Source: Uruburuella suis
Lineage (GTDB): Bacteria > Pseudomonadota > Gammaproteobacteria > Burkholderiales > Neisseriaceae
Assembly: GCF_004341385.1 (NCBI RefSeq)
Contig: NZ_SLXE01000053.1
Span: 1 to 8,767, forward strand
Direction: 5' to 3'
Length of the DNA stretch: 8,767 nt
Under the pieces are notes generated by a model. The model was not told where the DNA came from and did no database searches. It saw only the letters and a list, made by a program, of their open reading frames with translations. Shown here one piece after another: positions 1 through 5,108 of the stretch. Numbering within the stretch: the stretch's first letter is position 1; the number at the start of each line of letters is the position of its first letter. A program made the translations under genes and the position numbers.

Positions 1-74
1 TGTGAGAGCTCCCTTTTTACACCTGCTTTCCTTTTTATTCAATGTTATGACAAGTAATTGTGAACAGACCCTAG
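1..74 (-). mobile_element. Left (transposase-upstream) end of an IS5-like insertion sequence, partial
   Basis: Read on the minus strand, an IS terminus starts beside CTAG (71-74) with GGTCTGTTCACAATTACTTG and continues to the window edge. The 17 bases at 45-61 recur exactly inverted at 8688-8704, where a transposase C-terminus confirms an IS. Over 26 bases the two ends match at 21 positions, as expected for the imperfect terminal inverted repeats of one IS. Near the window edge the minus strand has a purine-rich AAGGGAG (bases 9-15), placed as a ribosome binding site for a transposase starting just outside. CTAG fits the target preference known for several IS5-family elements. The family assignment rests on the right-hand copy. 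Confidence 0.7.
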
Positions 75-86
75 GGTCTGTTCACA
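59..86. repeat. 28-bp perfect palindrome at the IS boundary
   Basis: The sequence is perfectly self-complementary around the CTAG at 71-74: each half reads GGTCTGTTCACA outward from the centre. The left half belongs to the IS end. The right half continues as ATTTCATC and matches the end of the repeat at 4949-5101. The palindrome is therefore best read as two related element ends abutting the same CTAG. Confidence 0.8.
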
Positions 87-113
87 TTTCATCACCAATA
101 GAAAGACACCCTC

Positions 114-458
114 ATGCAAACCCTGCCCTTCCAGCCCGAAATCGCCGAACGCATGCTCGCCGGCACCACCGATGAACACATCCACCCCGAAGCCGTGTTT
201 GTGCACACCGCCAACGGCTATTGGGTGGCCTGGCACCAAGGCCTGGCCGCTGTGCTCGCCGACACCACCCCGCCCGACATCCCCTGCGATTGGGTGGAAG
301 GCGCCGAATCACTGGCAGAATTGGTGGCCATGCTCGAGAGCGGCGAATACGCCGAAATAGCCGAATTCGACGGCGACGACGAAGCCTGGGCGCAGATGCT
401 GGCCGGCTGCGACGAAGATCACGAGCACAACAAACATTGCGGGCACAGCCACAAATGA
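114..458 (+). CDS. Small acidic hypothetical protein with a His/Cys-rich C-terminus
   Basis: This gene encodes 114 residues, and I do not recognise a named family. The protein looks soluble: no signal peptide, no membrane segment, strongly acidic in the middle (EFDGDDEAW), and Trp-containing. The last 16 residues (CDEDHEHNKHCGHSHK) combine five His and two Cys with acidic residues, a composition often seen in metal-binding tails; metal binding is inference only. Codon usage is GC-rich like the core genes around it. The stop overlaps the start of the next gene (ATGA), so the pair is probably translated in a coupled way. The start has only a weak purine stretch (GAAAGA) upstream. The region just upstream is IS and repeat sequence, so its native promoter may have been displaced. 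The reading frame is well supported by codon usage; function is unknown. Confidence 0.75.
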   Translation: MQTLPFQPEIAERMLAGTTDEHIHPEAVFVHTANGYWVAWHQGLAAVLADTTPPDIPCDWVEGAESLAELVAMLESGEYAEIAEFDGDDEAWAQMLAGCDEDHEHNKHCGHSHK

Positions 459-859
459 CACCCAGCCTGAAACACAACCGACAAAGCCGCAAGCCGCAAA
501 CAACACAACAAAACCACACCGCCCGCTTATTTTTCAAAACCGGCATAAAAAGCCTGCGCCGCACCGCCCTGCCCTTGGCTACCGGTCTGCTGCTCGGCGG
601 CTGCGTGGTGGCCTCTGCCGTCGACCTCGCCGCCACCACCGTGTTTACCGTCGGCAAAATCGCCGTGAAAACCACCGGTGCCGTAGTGGATGCGGTGATT
701 CCCGATGGCAACGACGATAAAGATAAAAAAGAAAGCAAGAGCAAAGCGCGCAAGGCCGAAAGCCTGCCGCCACAGCCCTCGGCAGCAGACTACCACCCCA
801 CAACACCGGTTTACCAACCGGCTCCGGCTAACACCGATGCCGTCGACATAGCGCAATAA
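455..859 (+). CDS. Small putative lipoprotein (134 aa from the overlapping ATG)
   Basis: The translation contains a signal-peptide hydrophobic core ending in a lipobox, LLLGGC, with the lipidated Cys at residue 50. After it come a mildly hydrophobic Ala/Val/Thr segment (VDLAATTVFTVGKIAVKTTG), a DAVIPDGNDD stretch, a Lys-rich region and a Pro-rich tail. From memory this resembles small lipoproteins with a TAA..V..P.K..G...D..IPD pattern (NCBIfam NF038104 type); I am not certain of that match. The chosen ATG overlaps the stop of the preceding gene (ATGA) and is the only in-frame ATG before the lipobox, but it leaves about 34 residues before the usual n-region. An ATA codon at residue 31, directly before KSLRRTALP, sits where a normal start would be expected. 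The gene ends 1 base before an inverted-DUS terminator. Confidence 0.75.
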   Translation: MTPSLKHNRQSRKPQTTQQNHTARLFFKTGIKSLRRTALPLATGLLLGGCVVASAVDLAATTVFTVGKIAVKTTGAVVDAVIPDGNDDKDKKESKSKARKAESLPPQPSAADYHPTTPVYQPAPANTDAVDIAQ

Positions 860-860
860 C

Positions 861-894
861 AACAGGCCGTCTGAAACCTTTCAGACGGCCTGTT
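861..894 (+). terminator. Inverted-DUS terminator after the lipoprotein gene
   Basis: A perfect 16-bp inverted repeat (861-876 and 879-894) with a 2-nt loop contains two AG-DUS in opposite orientation (864-875 and 880-891), followed by a T-rich stretch. Paired DUS serving as transcription terminators are well known in Neisseria. The stem starts one base after the lipoprotein stop codon. Confidence 0.85.
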
Positions 895-989
895 TATTAT
901 TACAACACATTGTTTATTTTAAAATTTTAAAAACCCATCATGCTGATGCCGGCCCGAATCTATCCATCGGCATTTCTGCGCCTTTTTAG

Positions 990-1129
990 TGGAATGCAAA
1001 AAAAGTGACACAACGGATAAGTTGGGTTGAAAACCCAACAAGCCCCTAGGCCGTCTGAAACCTTGGGTTTATCAACCCAACCTACGCCGTTATAGAGCAT
1101 AGTTTTGTATCACTTTTTCTTGCATTCCA
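990..1129. repeat. MITE-like element with nested inverted repeats
   Basis: About 140 bp bounded by near-identical inverted ends: TGGAATGCAA at both tips, then an A-rich run and GTGAYAC inward (990-1011 against 1107-1129, one indel and one or two substitutions). Inside are a perfect hairpin GTTGGGTT/AACCCAAC (1021-1028 and 1032-1039), a second TTGGGTT/AACCCAA (1063-1069 and 1074-1080), and one AG-DUS at 1048-1059. The first left arm could also pair with the second right arm, giving a long hairpin. There is no coding capacity. It does not carry the full Correia terminal sequence. No clear target duplication is visible; CCTTTTTAG on the left and CCTTTAAG on the right are only loosely alike. It ends 8 bases before the stop codon of the glutaredoxin-like gene and may act in its 3' end. 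Confidence 0.65.
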
Positions 1130-1137
1130 TTTCACCT

Positions 1138-1398
1138 TTAAGCAGTTTCCGAATTTTCCGCCAAAAAAGCCCGCAGCAAGGCTTCATCTAAAAACCAATG
1201 GCAGATTTCCCTATCACCCCAAAGCAGCACCGGCACCAATTCGTTGTATTTTTCTTCCAGCGCCGCATCGGCATCCACATCCACCACCTCCAGCGCAAAA
1301 CCGTATTGCTGCTGATAAGGCTGCAAAGCATCGCGCATTTTATGGCAGAGGCTGCAATAATCGCGAAACATCAAGGTTAAAACCAAATCTTTTTCCAT
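1138..1398 (-). CDS. Glutaredoxin-family protein (DUF836-like)
   Basis: This 86-residue protein has a minimal thioredoxin fold. It starts with a beta strand (LVLTLMFRDY) leading into a CSLC redox motif (Cys15, Cys18) at the start of a helix. A second strand (ALEVVDVDAD) follows, then a VPVL segment whose Pro56 is the expected cis-proline, a short hairpin (LWGDREIC) and a C-terminal helix (EALLRAFLAE). Length and order fit the small glutaredoxin-like DUF836 family of proteobacteria, proposed to be thiol-disulfide oxidoreductases; substrate unknown. An AAGGTG sequence about 9 bases upstream of the ATG supports this start. It is transcribed away from the divergent carboxypeptidase gene. Its 3' end lies against the MITE-like repeat at 990-1129 and I see no separate terminator, so that hairpin-rich element may serve as one. 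Confidence 0.85.
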   Translation of the reverse strand: MEKDLVLTLMFRDYCSLCHKMRDALQPYQQQYGFALEVVDVDADAALEEKYNELVPVLLWGDREICHWFLDEALLRAFLAENSETA

Positions 1399-1422
1399 TT
1401 CATCACACCTTATAAAGCACCT

Positions 1423-1453
1423 GTTCAGGCCGTCTGAACGCTTTCAGATGGCC
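1423..1453. repeat. DUS with degenerate inverted partner
   Basis: A complete AG-DUS (1427-1438) is followed by an inverted copy with one substitution (TTCAGATGGCC, 1443-1453), so the pair can form a stem. The first DUS is also embedded in its own short palindrome GTTCAG-GCCGT-CTGAAC (1423-1439). It sits between divergent genes, so a terminator role is not required; DNA uptake is the safer reading. Confidence 0.75.
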
Positions 1454-1464
1454 AAAATTTGTCG

Positions 1465-1484
1465 GTCGGATACGGGTATCCGAC
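1465..1484. repeat. Palindrome GTCGGATAC-GG-GTATCCGAC
   Basis: Perfect 9-bp arms with a 2-base centre. A related palindrome CGGATT-AGCG-AATCCG lies at 1526-1541. Both look like the short dispersed CGGAT/ATCCG palindromes found in neisserial intergenic regions (a recollection, not checked). No function can be assigned. Confidence 0.6.
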
Positions 1485-1644
1485 ATTTGCCACAAGCTCA
1501 AAATTTTATTCTGCAAACAAGCATCGGATTAGCGAATCCGGCTTACGCACACACAAGGCAGCCAGTACAAAAGAAAGCAAACAAACCTCACCTAAATAGC
1601 AGTACAATAATACGTTATACGTCTTATCTTTTAAAGAAATCACC

Positions 1645-2772
1645 ATGAAAATCAGCACCCGTTTCGATGCCGGCGCCCTCACCGTAACCGACTTGAGCAA
1701 CCCCGCCGATATCCGCTTGGCCTTGCGCCCCGACAACGCCTCCGATTTTGCACAATGGTTTTACTTCCGATTGCAAGGCGCGGCCTATCAAAATTGCGTG
1801 ATGCATTTTGAAAATGCCGCCCAAGCCGCCTACCCCGATGGCTGGGAAGATTATCAGGCCTGCGCCTCTTACGACAGGCAAAACTGGTTTCGCGTACCCA
1901 CCCGCTATGAAAACGGCGTGCTCACCATCGAACACACCCCGCTGGCCAACAGCATTTATTATGCCTATTTCGAGCCTTATTCCAGCGAGCAGCACTTAAA
2001 TTTATTGGGCGATGCGCAAGGCAGCGGCTTGTGCCAGATTGACGATTTGGGCAGCACAGTAGAAGGGCGCGACATGAATCTGCTCACCATCGGCAACCAA
2101 GTGCAAAGCGATTTGAAAGTGTGGGTGATTGCCCGCCAGCACCCGGGCGAAACCATGGCCGAATGGTTTGTCGAAGGCCTGCTCGCGCGCCTGCTCGACC
2201 CGCAAGACGCCACCGCGCGCGCGCTGCTCGACCAAGCCACGTTTTACATCGTGCCCAATATGAATCCCGACGGCTCGGCGCTGGGCAATCTGCGCACCAA
2301 TGCCGCCGGCGCCAACCTCAACCGCGAATGGCTCGCGCCCACCTTGGAAAAAAGCCCCGAAGTGTATTATGTGCGCGAAAAAATGCGCGCCACCGGCGTG
2401 GACTTATTCCTCGACATCCACGGCGACGAAGCCATTCCTTATGTGTTTGTGGCGGGCACCGAAGGCGTGCCGGCCTATAATGAACGCATCGCCGCGCTGG
2501 AAGCGCAATTCAAAGCCGCGTTTGCCGCCGCCAGCCCCGATTTCCAAGATGAGCACGGCTACGAAAAAGATTCGCCCGGCCAAGCCAATCTGAGCATGGC
2601 CACGGCTTGGGTAGGCGAAAATTTCGGCTGCTTGGCCTACACATTGGAAATGCCGTTTAAAGACAACCACAACCTGCCCGATGACGATTTCGGCTGGAAC
2701 GGCCAGCGCTCATTGCGCTTGGGCGAAGCGGTGTTGTCGGCGGTGTTGAACGTGTTGCCCGATTTGCGTTAA
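1645..2772 (+). CDS. M14-family zinc carboxypeptidase, cytosolic carboxypeptidase (CCP)-like
   Basis: This is a 375-residue soluble protein without a signal peptide. Residues 1 to about 130 form a beta-rich N-terminal domain typical of cytosolic M14 carboxypeptidases (Trp/Tyr-rich: QWFYFRLQGA, YYAYFEPYSS). The peptidase domain follows. The zinc ligands are visible as H166-P-G-E169 (RQHPGET) and H259 (DIHGDE). NPDG and NLNR (residues 224-227) form the substrate-binding region, and E335 in TLEMPF is the expected catalytic glutamate, so all active-site elements are present. Family members remove C-terminal residues from peptides or proteins; the bacterial substrate is generally unknown and I do not assign one. 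Length matches bacterial CCP-like enzymes. The gene is monocistronic and converges on the membrane-protein gene at a shared inverted-DUS terminator. The start is the first ATG, with AAAGAA just upstream. Confidence 0.92.
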   Translation: MKISTRFDAGALTVTDLSNPADIRLALRPDNASDFAQWFYFRLQGAAYQNCVMHFENAAQAAYPDGWEDYQACASYDRQNWFRVPTRYENGVLTIEHTPLANSIYYAYFEPYSSEQHLNLLGDAQGSGLCQIDDLGSTVEGRDMNLLTIGNQVQSDLKVWVIARQHPGETMAEWFVEGLLARLLDPQDATARALLDQATFYIVPNMNPDGSALGNLRTNAAGANLNREWLAPTLEKSPEVYYVREKMRATGVDLFLDIHGDEAIPYVFVAGTEGVPAYNERIAALEAQFKAAFAAASPDFQDEHGYEKDSPGQANLSMATAWVGENFGCLAYTLEMPFKDNHNLPDDDFGWNGQRSLRLGEAVLSAVLNVLPDLR

Positions 2773-2799
2773 ATCTTATTTGCCGCAGCCCAAGAAGAG

Positions 2800-2830
2800 A
2801 GGCCGTCTGAAAACTTTTTTCAGACGGCCT
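2800..2830. terminator. Bidirectional inverted-DUS terminator
   Basis: Two AG-DUS face each other (2800-2811 and 2819-2830) in a perfect 14-bp stem (2800-2813 and 2817-2830) with a 3-nt loop. It lies between convergent genes, 27 bases after the carboxypeptidase stop and 17 bases after the stop of the minus-strand membrane-protein gene, so it can serve both. Confidence 0.85.
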
Positions 2831-2847
2831 TTGGATTGATGCAGCGC

Positions 2848-3273
2848 TCAACGGCGCATACGCGGCTGGCGCATGCCTTTTTGCATTTCGCGCGCCTGCG
2901 CCATCTGCTCTTGGCGGGTGGGGCGTTTTTTAAACAAAGCGTGCGCTTCTTCCACCGAACATTCCTGCGACATGCAGATAATGGTGATGGCATCTTTTTG
3001 CGCCTGGCCGCCGCTGTGATACATGCGGCGCAGGTTGGCTTCGTTAACGCGGCCTTTTTCCGGATCGATATCGAATTTTTTCAAACGCTCGATAAACTGG
3101 CGCTGCTGGCGGCGCGAATACCAATAAAAGCCGGCAGAAGCCGAAGCCATCACCACCACGGCAATGGCAATGGCCAGTGGCCAAGAATCGGTAAACAGCA
3201 CAAGAATCAGGCTGAGCACAGCCGTGGCCAGAATAATCAGGCCGGCCAGGCGGATTTTGGTTTTCTTTTCCAT
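2848..3273 (-). CDS. Hypothetical membrane protein with two N-terminal helices
   Basis: This gene encodes 141 residues, and I do not recognise a named family. There are two adjacent hydrophobic helices, about residues 9-28 (AGLIILATAVLSLILVLFT) and 31-52, separated by a tight turn (DSWP). A basic segment follows (YSRRQQRQFIERLKK), then a mostly helical, highly charged cytoplasmic tail ending in Gln/Met/Arg-rich sequence (MRQPRMRR). The positive residues before helix 1 and after helix 2 predict both ends in the cytoplasm. It follows holA by 75 bases on the same strand, with an inverted-DUS hairpin between them, so it may have its own transcript. GAAGGA upstream of the ATG is a plausible ribosome binding site. 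Base composition is like its neighbours. Function is unknown. Confidence 0.8.
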   Translation of the reverse strand: MEKKTKIRLAGLIILATAVLSLILVLFTDSWPLAIAIAVVVMASASAGFYWYSRRQQRQFIERLKKFDIDPEKGRVNEANLRRMYHSGGQAQKDAITIICMSQECSVEEAHALFKKRPTRQEQMAQAREMQKGMRQPRMRR

Positions 3274-3303
3274 ATTATTTGTTTTCCTTCGGTTTTGCGA
3301 TAA

Positions 3304-3337
3304 ATGCCGTCTGAAACAACCGTATTTCAGACGGCCT
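3304..3337 (-). terminator. Inverted-DUS hairpin after holA (mixed AT-DUS and AG-DUS)
   Basis: An AT-DUS (ATGCCGTCTGAA, 3304-3315) and an inverted AG-DUS (3326-3337) form an 11-bp stem with an 8-nt loop. It lies 11 bases downstream of the holA stop and before the next minus-strand gene. It is the only AT-type DUS in the window. Confidence 0.75.
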
Positions 3338-3348
3338 GTAAAATAATT

Positions 3349-4353
3349 TTAGGCCGCCAGCTCAAGGGTGAGGTGCTTGAATTCGGCCCACGCATTGCCC
3401 GCTTCTGCGCCCTTAATCATGCAGTCGATTTTGGCACAGTCCTGCAACGCGGCCAGCAAACGGGCGATGCTGATGCGCCGCACTGCCATCGGTGCCAGCG
3501 TTTGCTTGTCGCCCCACAGGCGCAGGCTGTTGCGCACGCTCTGCACGCTTTGCCCCTGCTTGAGCGCGGCGGTGAGGCGGATTAAAGTGCGGATGTCTTC
3601 GGCCAGCGCCCACAACAACATCACCGGCTCTTCGCCATCGGCCTCCAACCCTTCGAGCAGGCGGGCGGTGCGCGCCGCATCGCCGCTCATCCATGCGCCG
3701 GCAAGCTGAAACACATCAAAACGCGCCACATTGGCCACCGCCGCTTCGGCATCGGCCATATTCAGCAAATGGCCGCGCGGGTGCAGCAAGGCGAGTTTGT
3801 CGATTTCTTGTTTGGCCGCCAAAAGATTGCCTTCCACCCGCTCGGCAAACAAAGAAAGCGCATCGGCTTCAATTTCAAGCCCGGCCTGTTTCAGACGGCC
3901 TTGAATCCATTGCGGCAAGGCTGCGCCGCTCACGGCTTTGGCTTCCAGCACCACACCGTGTTTGGCCAGCACGGCAAACCATTTGGCCTGCATTTGCGCG
4001 CGCTCGAGCTTGGGCAGCATCAGCACCACGGCGGTGTCTTCCGGCAAACGCCCGGCCAGCTCTTGCAGCGCATCGCCGCCGGCTTTGCCGGGCTTACCGC
4101 CCGGAATGTGGATTTCCAATAATTTCAAATCGGCAAACAAGCCCATGCTGCCGGCTGCGTGCAGCAATTCCTGCCAATCAAAGCTTGCCGAATCGGCGCT
4201 GTAAACTTCGCGGTTGAGATAGCCTTGCTGCCGCGCCGCCTGCCGCAACACATCCAACGCTTCCACACGCAGCAAATCCTCTTCGCCGTGTATCACATAC
4301 AAAGGCTTCAGCGGCAAATCGGGCGAGAGCTGCTCGATGTCCATTTGCGCCAT
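3349..4353 (-). CDS. holA: DNA polymerase III subunit delta
   Basis: This 334-residue protein is the delta subunit of the clamp loader, which opens the beta sliding clamp during replisome assembly. The N-terminus shows the characteristic PLYVIHGEEDLLRVEALDVLR. It is followed by EVYSADSASFDW, the LFADLKLLEIHIP strand region, an AVVLMLPKLERAQMQAKWF segment, a central EGNLLAAKQEIDKLALL helix and a C-terminal helical collar domain. Length is close to E. coli delta (343 aa). Like delta in general it has an AAA+ fold without a Walker A motif. The ATG follows the lptE stop codon with no spacer (TAA-ATG), so translation is probably coupled; Met4 is an alternative start. The lptE-holA pairing is conserved in many proteobacteria, usually behind leuS, which is absent here. 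An AG-DUS lies inside the gene at 3890-3901. Confidence 0.96.
   Translation of the reverse strand: MAQMDIEQLSPDLPLKPLYVIHGEEDLLRVEALDVLRQAARQQGYLNREVYSADSASFDWQELLHAAGSMGLFADLKLLEIHIPGGKPGKAGGDALQELAGRLPEDTAVVLMLPKLERAQMQAKWFAVLAKHGVVLEAKAVSGAALPQWIQGRLKQAGLEIEADALSLFAERVEGNLLAAKQEIDKLALLHPRGHLLNMADAEAAVANVARFDVFQLAGAWMSGDAARTARLLEGLEADGEEPVMLLWALAEDIRTLIRLTAALKQGQSVQSVRNSLRLWGDKQTLAPMAVRRISIARLLAALQDCAKIDCMIKGAEAGNAWAEFKHLTLELAA
3890..3901 (-). repeat. AG-DUS inside holA
   Basis: A full 12-mer DNA uptake sequence in coding sequence, read as part of the codons for QGRLKQ. A single unpaired copy, so it is an uptake signal rather than a terminator. Confidence 0.85.
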
Positions 4354-4830
4354 TTAGCGCGCTTTCAAAAAGGCCAACCGGCGCACAATCTGCTCGGCGG
4401 CATCGGCGCGCATTTCCGCCCAAATGGTGGCTTCTTCTTCCTGCTTGCCGAGCACTTCGCTGTCGGCATATTCCATGGTGCGCTGCACCACCACCGTCAT
4501 GGGTTCGCCCAAAGGCTCGCCGTTGCGGCTGGCTTGCGCATCGACACGCAGATTAAGCAGGTATTCATTGATTTCGGCGGCGCGGGTGATGGTGAACACA
4601 TCTTTTTTGGTGTCCACCCGCAGCACACTGATGGTGGCCTGCGCCTGCGGCGCGCTCACCGGCTTGCCGTCGGCGCGGCGCAAAGCCGCTTCCAGCGCCT
4701 GTTGCAGGCTTTCGCCGTCAACATGCCATGCCTGATAAGGCAGTGCATCGGGAATGCCGCTGTGCCCTTTCAAATGAAAGCCGCAAGCAGAAAGCGCCAA
4801 CGCGGCGGCGAGCAAAAAGATTTTTTTCAT
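4354..4830 (-). CDS. lptE: LPS-assembly lipoprotein LptE
   Basis: This 158-residue outer-membrane lipoprotein plugs the LptD barrel and helps insert lipopolysaccharide into the outer leaflet. It has a short signal peptide with lipobox LSAC (Cys16), followed at once by GFHLKG, the hallmark start of mature LptE. The remainder is a small alpha/beta domain with strands such as TISVLRVDTKKDVFTI and YLLNLRVDAQA, and a C-terminal helix (MRADAAEQIVRRLAFL). Length fits neisserial and enterobacterial LptE. GGAA about 8-10 bases before the ATG gives a ribosome binding site. It is the first gene of the lptE-holA unit and is preceded by a good promoter (4872-4901). Nothing about the gene itself looks unusual. 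Confidence 0.94.
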   Translation of the reverse strand: MKKIFLLAAALALSACGFHLKGHSGIPDALPYQAWHVDGESLQQALEAALRRADGKPVSAPQAQATISVLRVDTKKDVFTITRAAEINEYLLNLRVDAQASRNGEPLGEPMTVVVQRTMEYADSEVLGKQEEEATIWAEMRADAAEQIVRRLAFLKAR

Positions 4831-4871
4831 GGTGTGCTTCCGTGTCCGGCATTGCAGTTAGAGAATGGCGG

Positions 4872-4901
4872 ATTATAGCCCGCCGGCCATTATTTTGTCA
4901 G
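4872..4901 (-). promoter_or_regulatory. Sigma70-type promoter for lptE-holA
   Basis: On the minus strand a perfect -10 TATAAT (4872-4877) is preceded, after 18 bases, by CTGACA (4896-4901), five of six matches to the -35 consensus. The ATG of lptE is 41 bases downstream of the -10. The -35 overlaps the edge of the upstream inverted-DUS terminator. Confidence 0.6.
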
Positions 4902-4942
4902 GCCGTCTGAAACGGCAGCCGCCCGAATCTTTCAGACGGCCT
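4900..4942 (-). terminator. Inverted-DUS terminator downstream of gatB
   Basis: Two AG-DUS in opposite orientation (4900-4911 and 4931-4942) form a 13-bp stem with a 17-nt loop. It lies between gatB and the lptE promoter on the same strand and would insulate the two transcripts. The longer loop makes it weaker than the tight hairpins at 861 and 2800. Confidence 0.65.
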
Positions 4943-4948
4943 CTTGGG

Positions 4949-5101
4949 GTTTGTTCACATTTCATCCGCAAGAGTAAGATTTTGAGCGCAAAAGCTTGCC
5001 TGCAAAACAAAAACACAGCCAAATTAGCGGCCTTGTGTGCATTTTCAACACAGCAGGCAGGCTCGTTTGCCTACATTCCGCACGATGCCATGCGAACAGG
5101 C
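4949..5101. repeat. MITE-like element with imperfect terminal repeats related to the IS end
   Basis: 153 bp with imperfect 18-bp inverted ends: 4949-4966 against the complement of 5084-5101, 13 of 18 positions matching in the pattern GNNTGTTCNCATNNCATC. An internal inverted repeat (GCTTGCCTGC and GCAGGCAGGC, nine of ten pairing) adds secondary structure. The left end matches 74-93 over 20 bases with one difference, and its TGTTCACA core is shared with the left IS terminus. It holds no credible reading frame. It lies seven bases beyond the gatB stop and so becomes the gatB 3' untranslated region before the DUS terminator. No clear target duplication is seen. Confidence 0.6.
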
Positions 5102-5108
5102 TCAGGCA

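Larger units (their letters stand above)
1399..1644. other. Divergent intergenic region with a DUS hairpin and two palindromes
   Basis: This is non-coding sequence between the divergent glutaredoxin-like and carboxypeptidase genes. It holds a DUS hairpin (1423-1453) and palindromes at 1465-1484 and 1526-1541. The last ~80 bases are AT-rich and should contain the carboxypeptidase promoter. A TACAAT at 1603-1608 is a possible -10, but I see no convincing -35. AAAGAA lies about 7 bases before the ATG at 1645. Confidence 0.5.

Noticed and set aside
112..753. Long minus-strand reading frame (213 aa)
   Set aside because: It lies opposite two well-supported plus-strand genes, is extremely Arg/Cys-rich in the manner of antisense GC-rich frames, and crosses a gene boundary.
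990..1129. Correia repeat element
   Set aside because: The TAGTGGA near the left end is reminiscent, but the expected continuation of the Correia terminus is absent and the internal sequence differs.
3304..3337. CRISPR-like or other direct repeat array from the many GCCGTCTGAA copies
   Set aside because: Copies are dispersed, in both orientations, without regular spacing; they are DNA uptake sequences.
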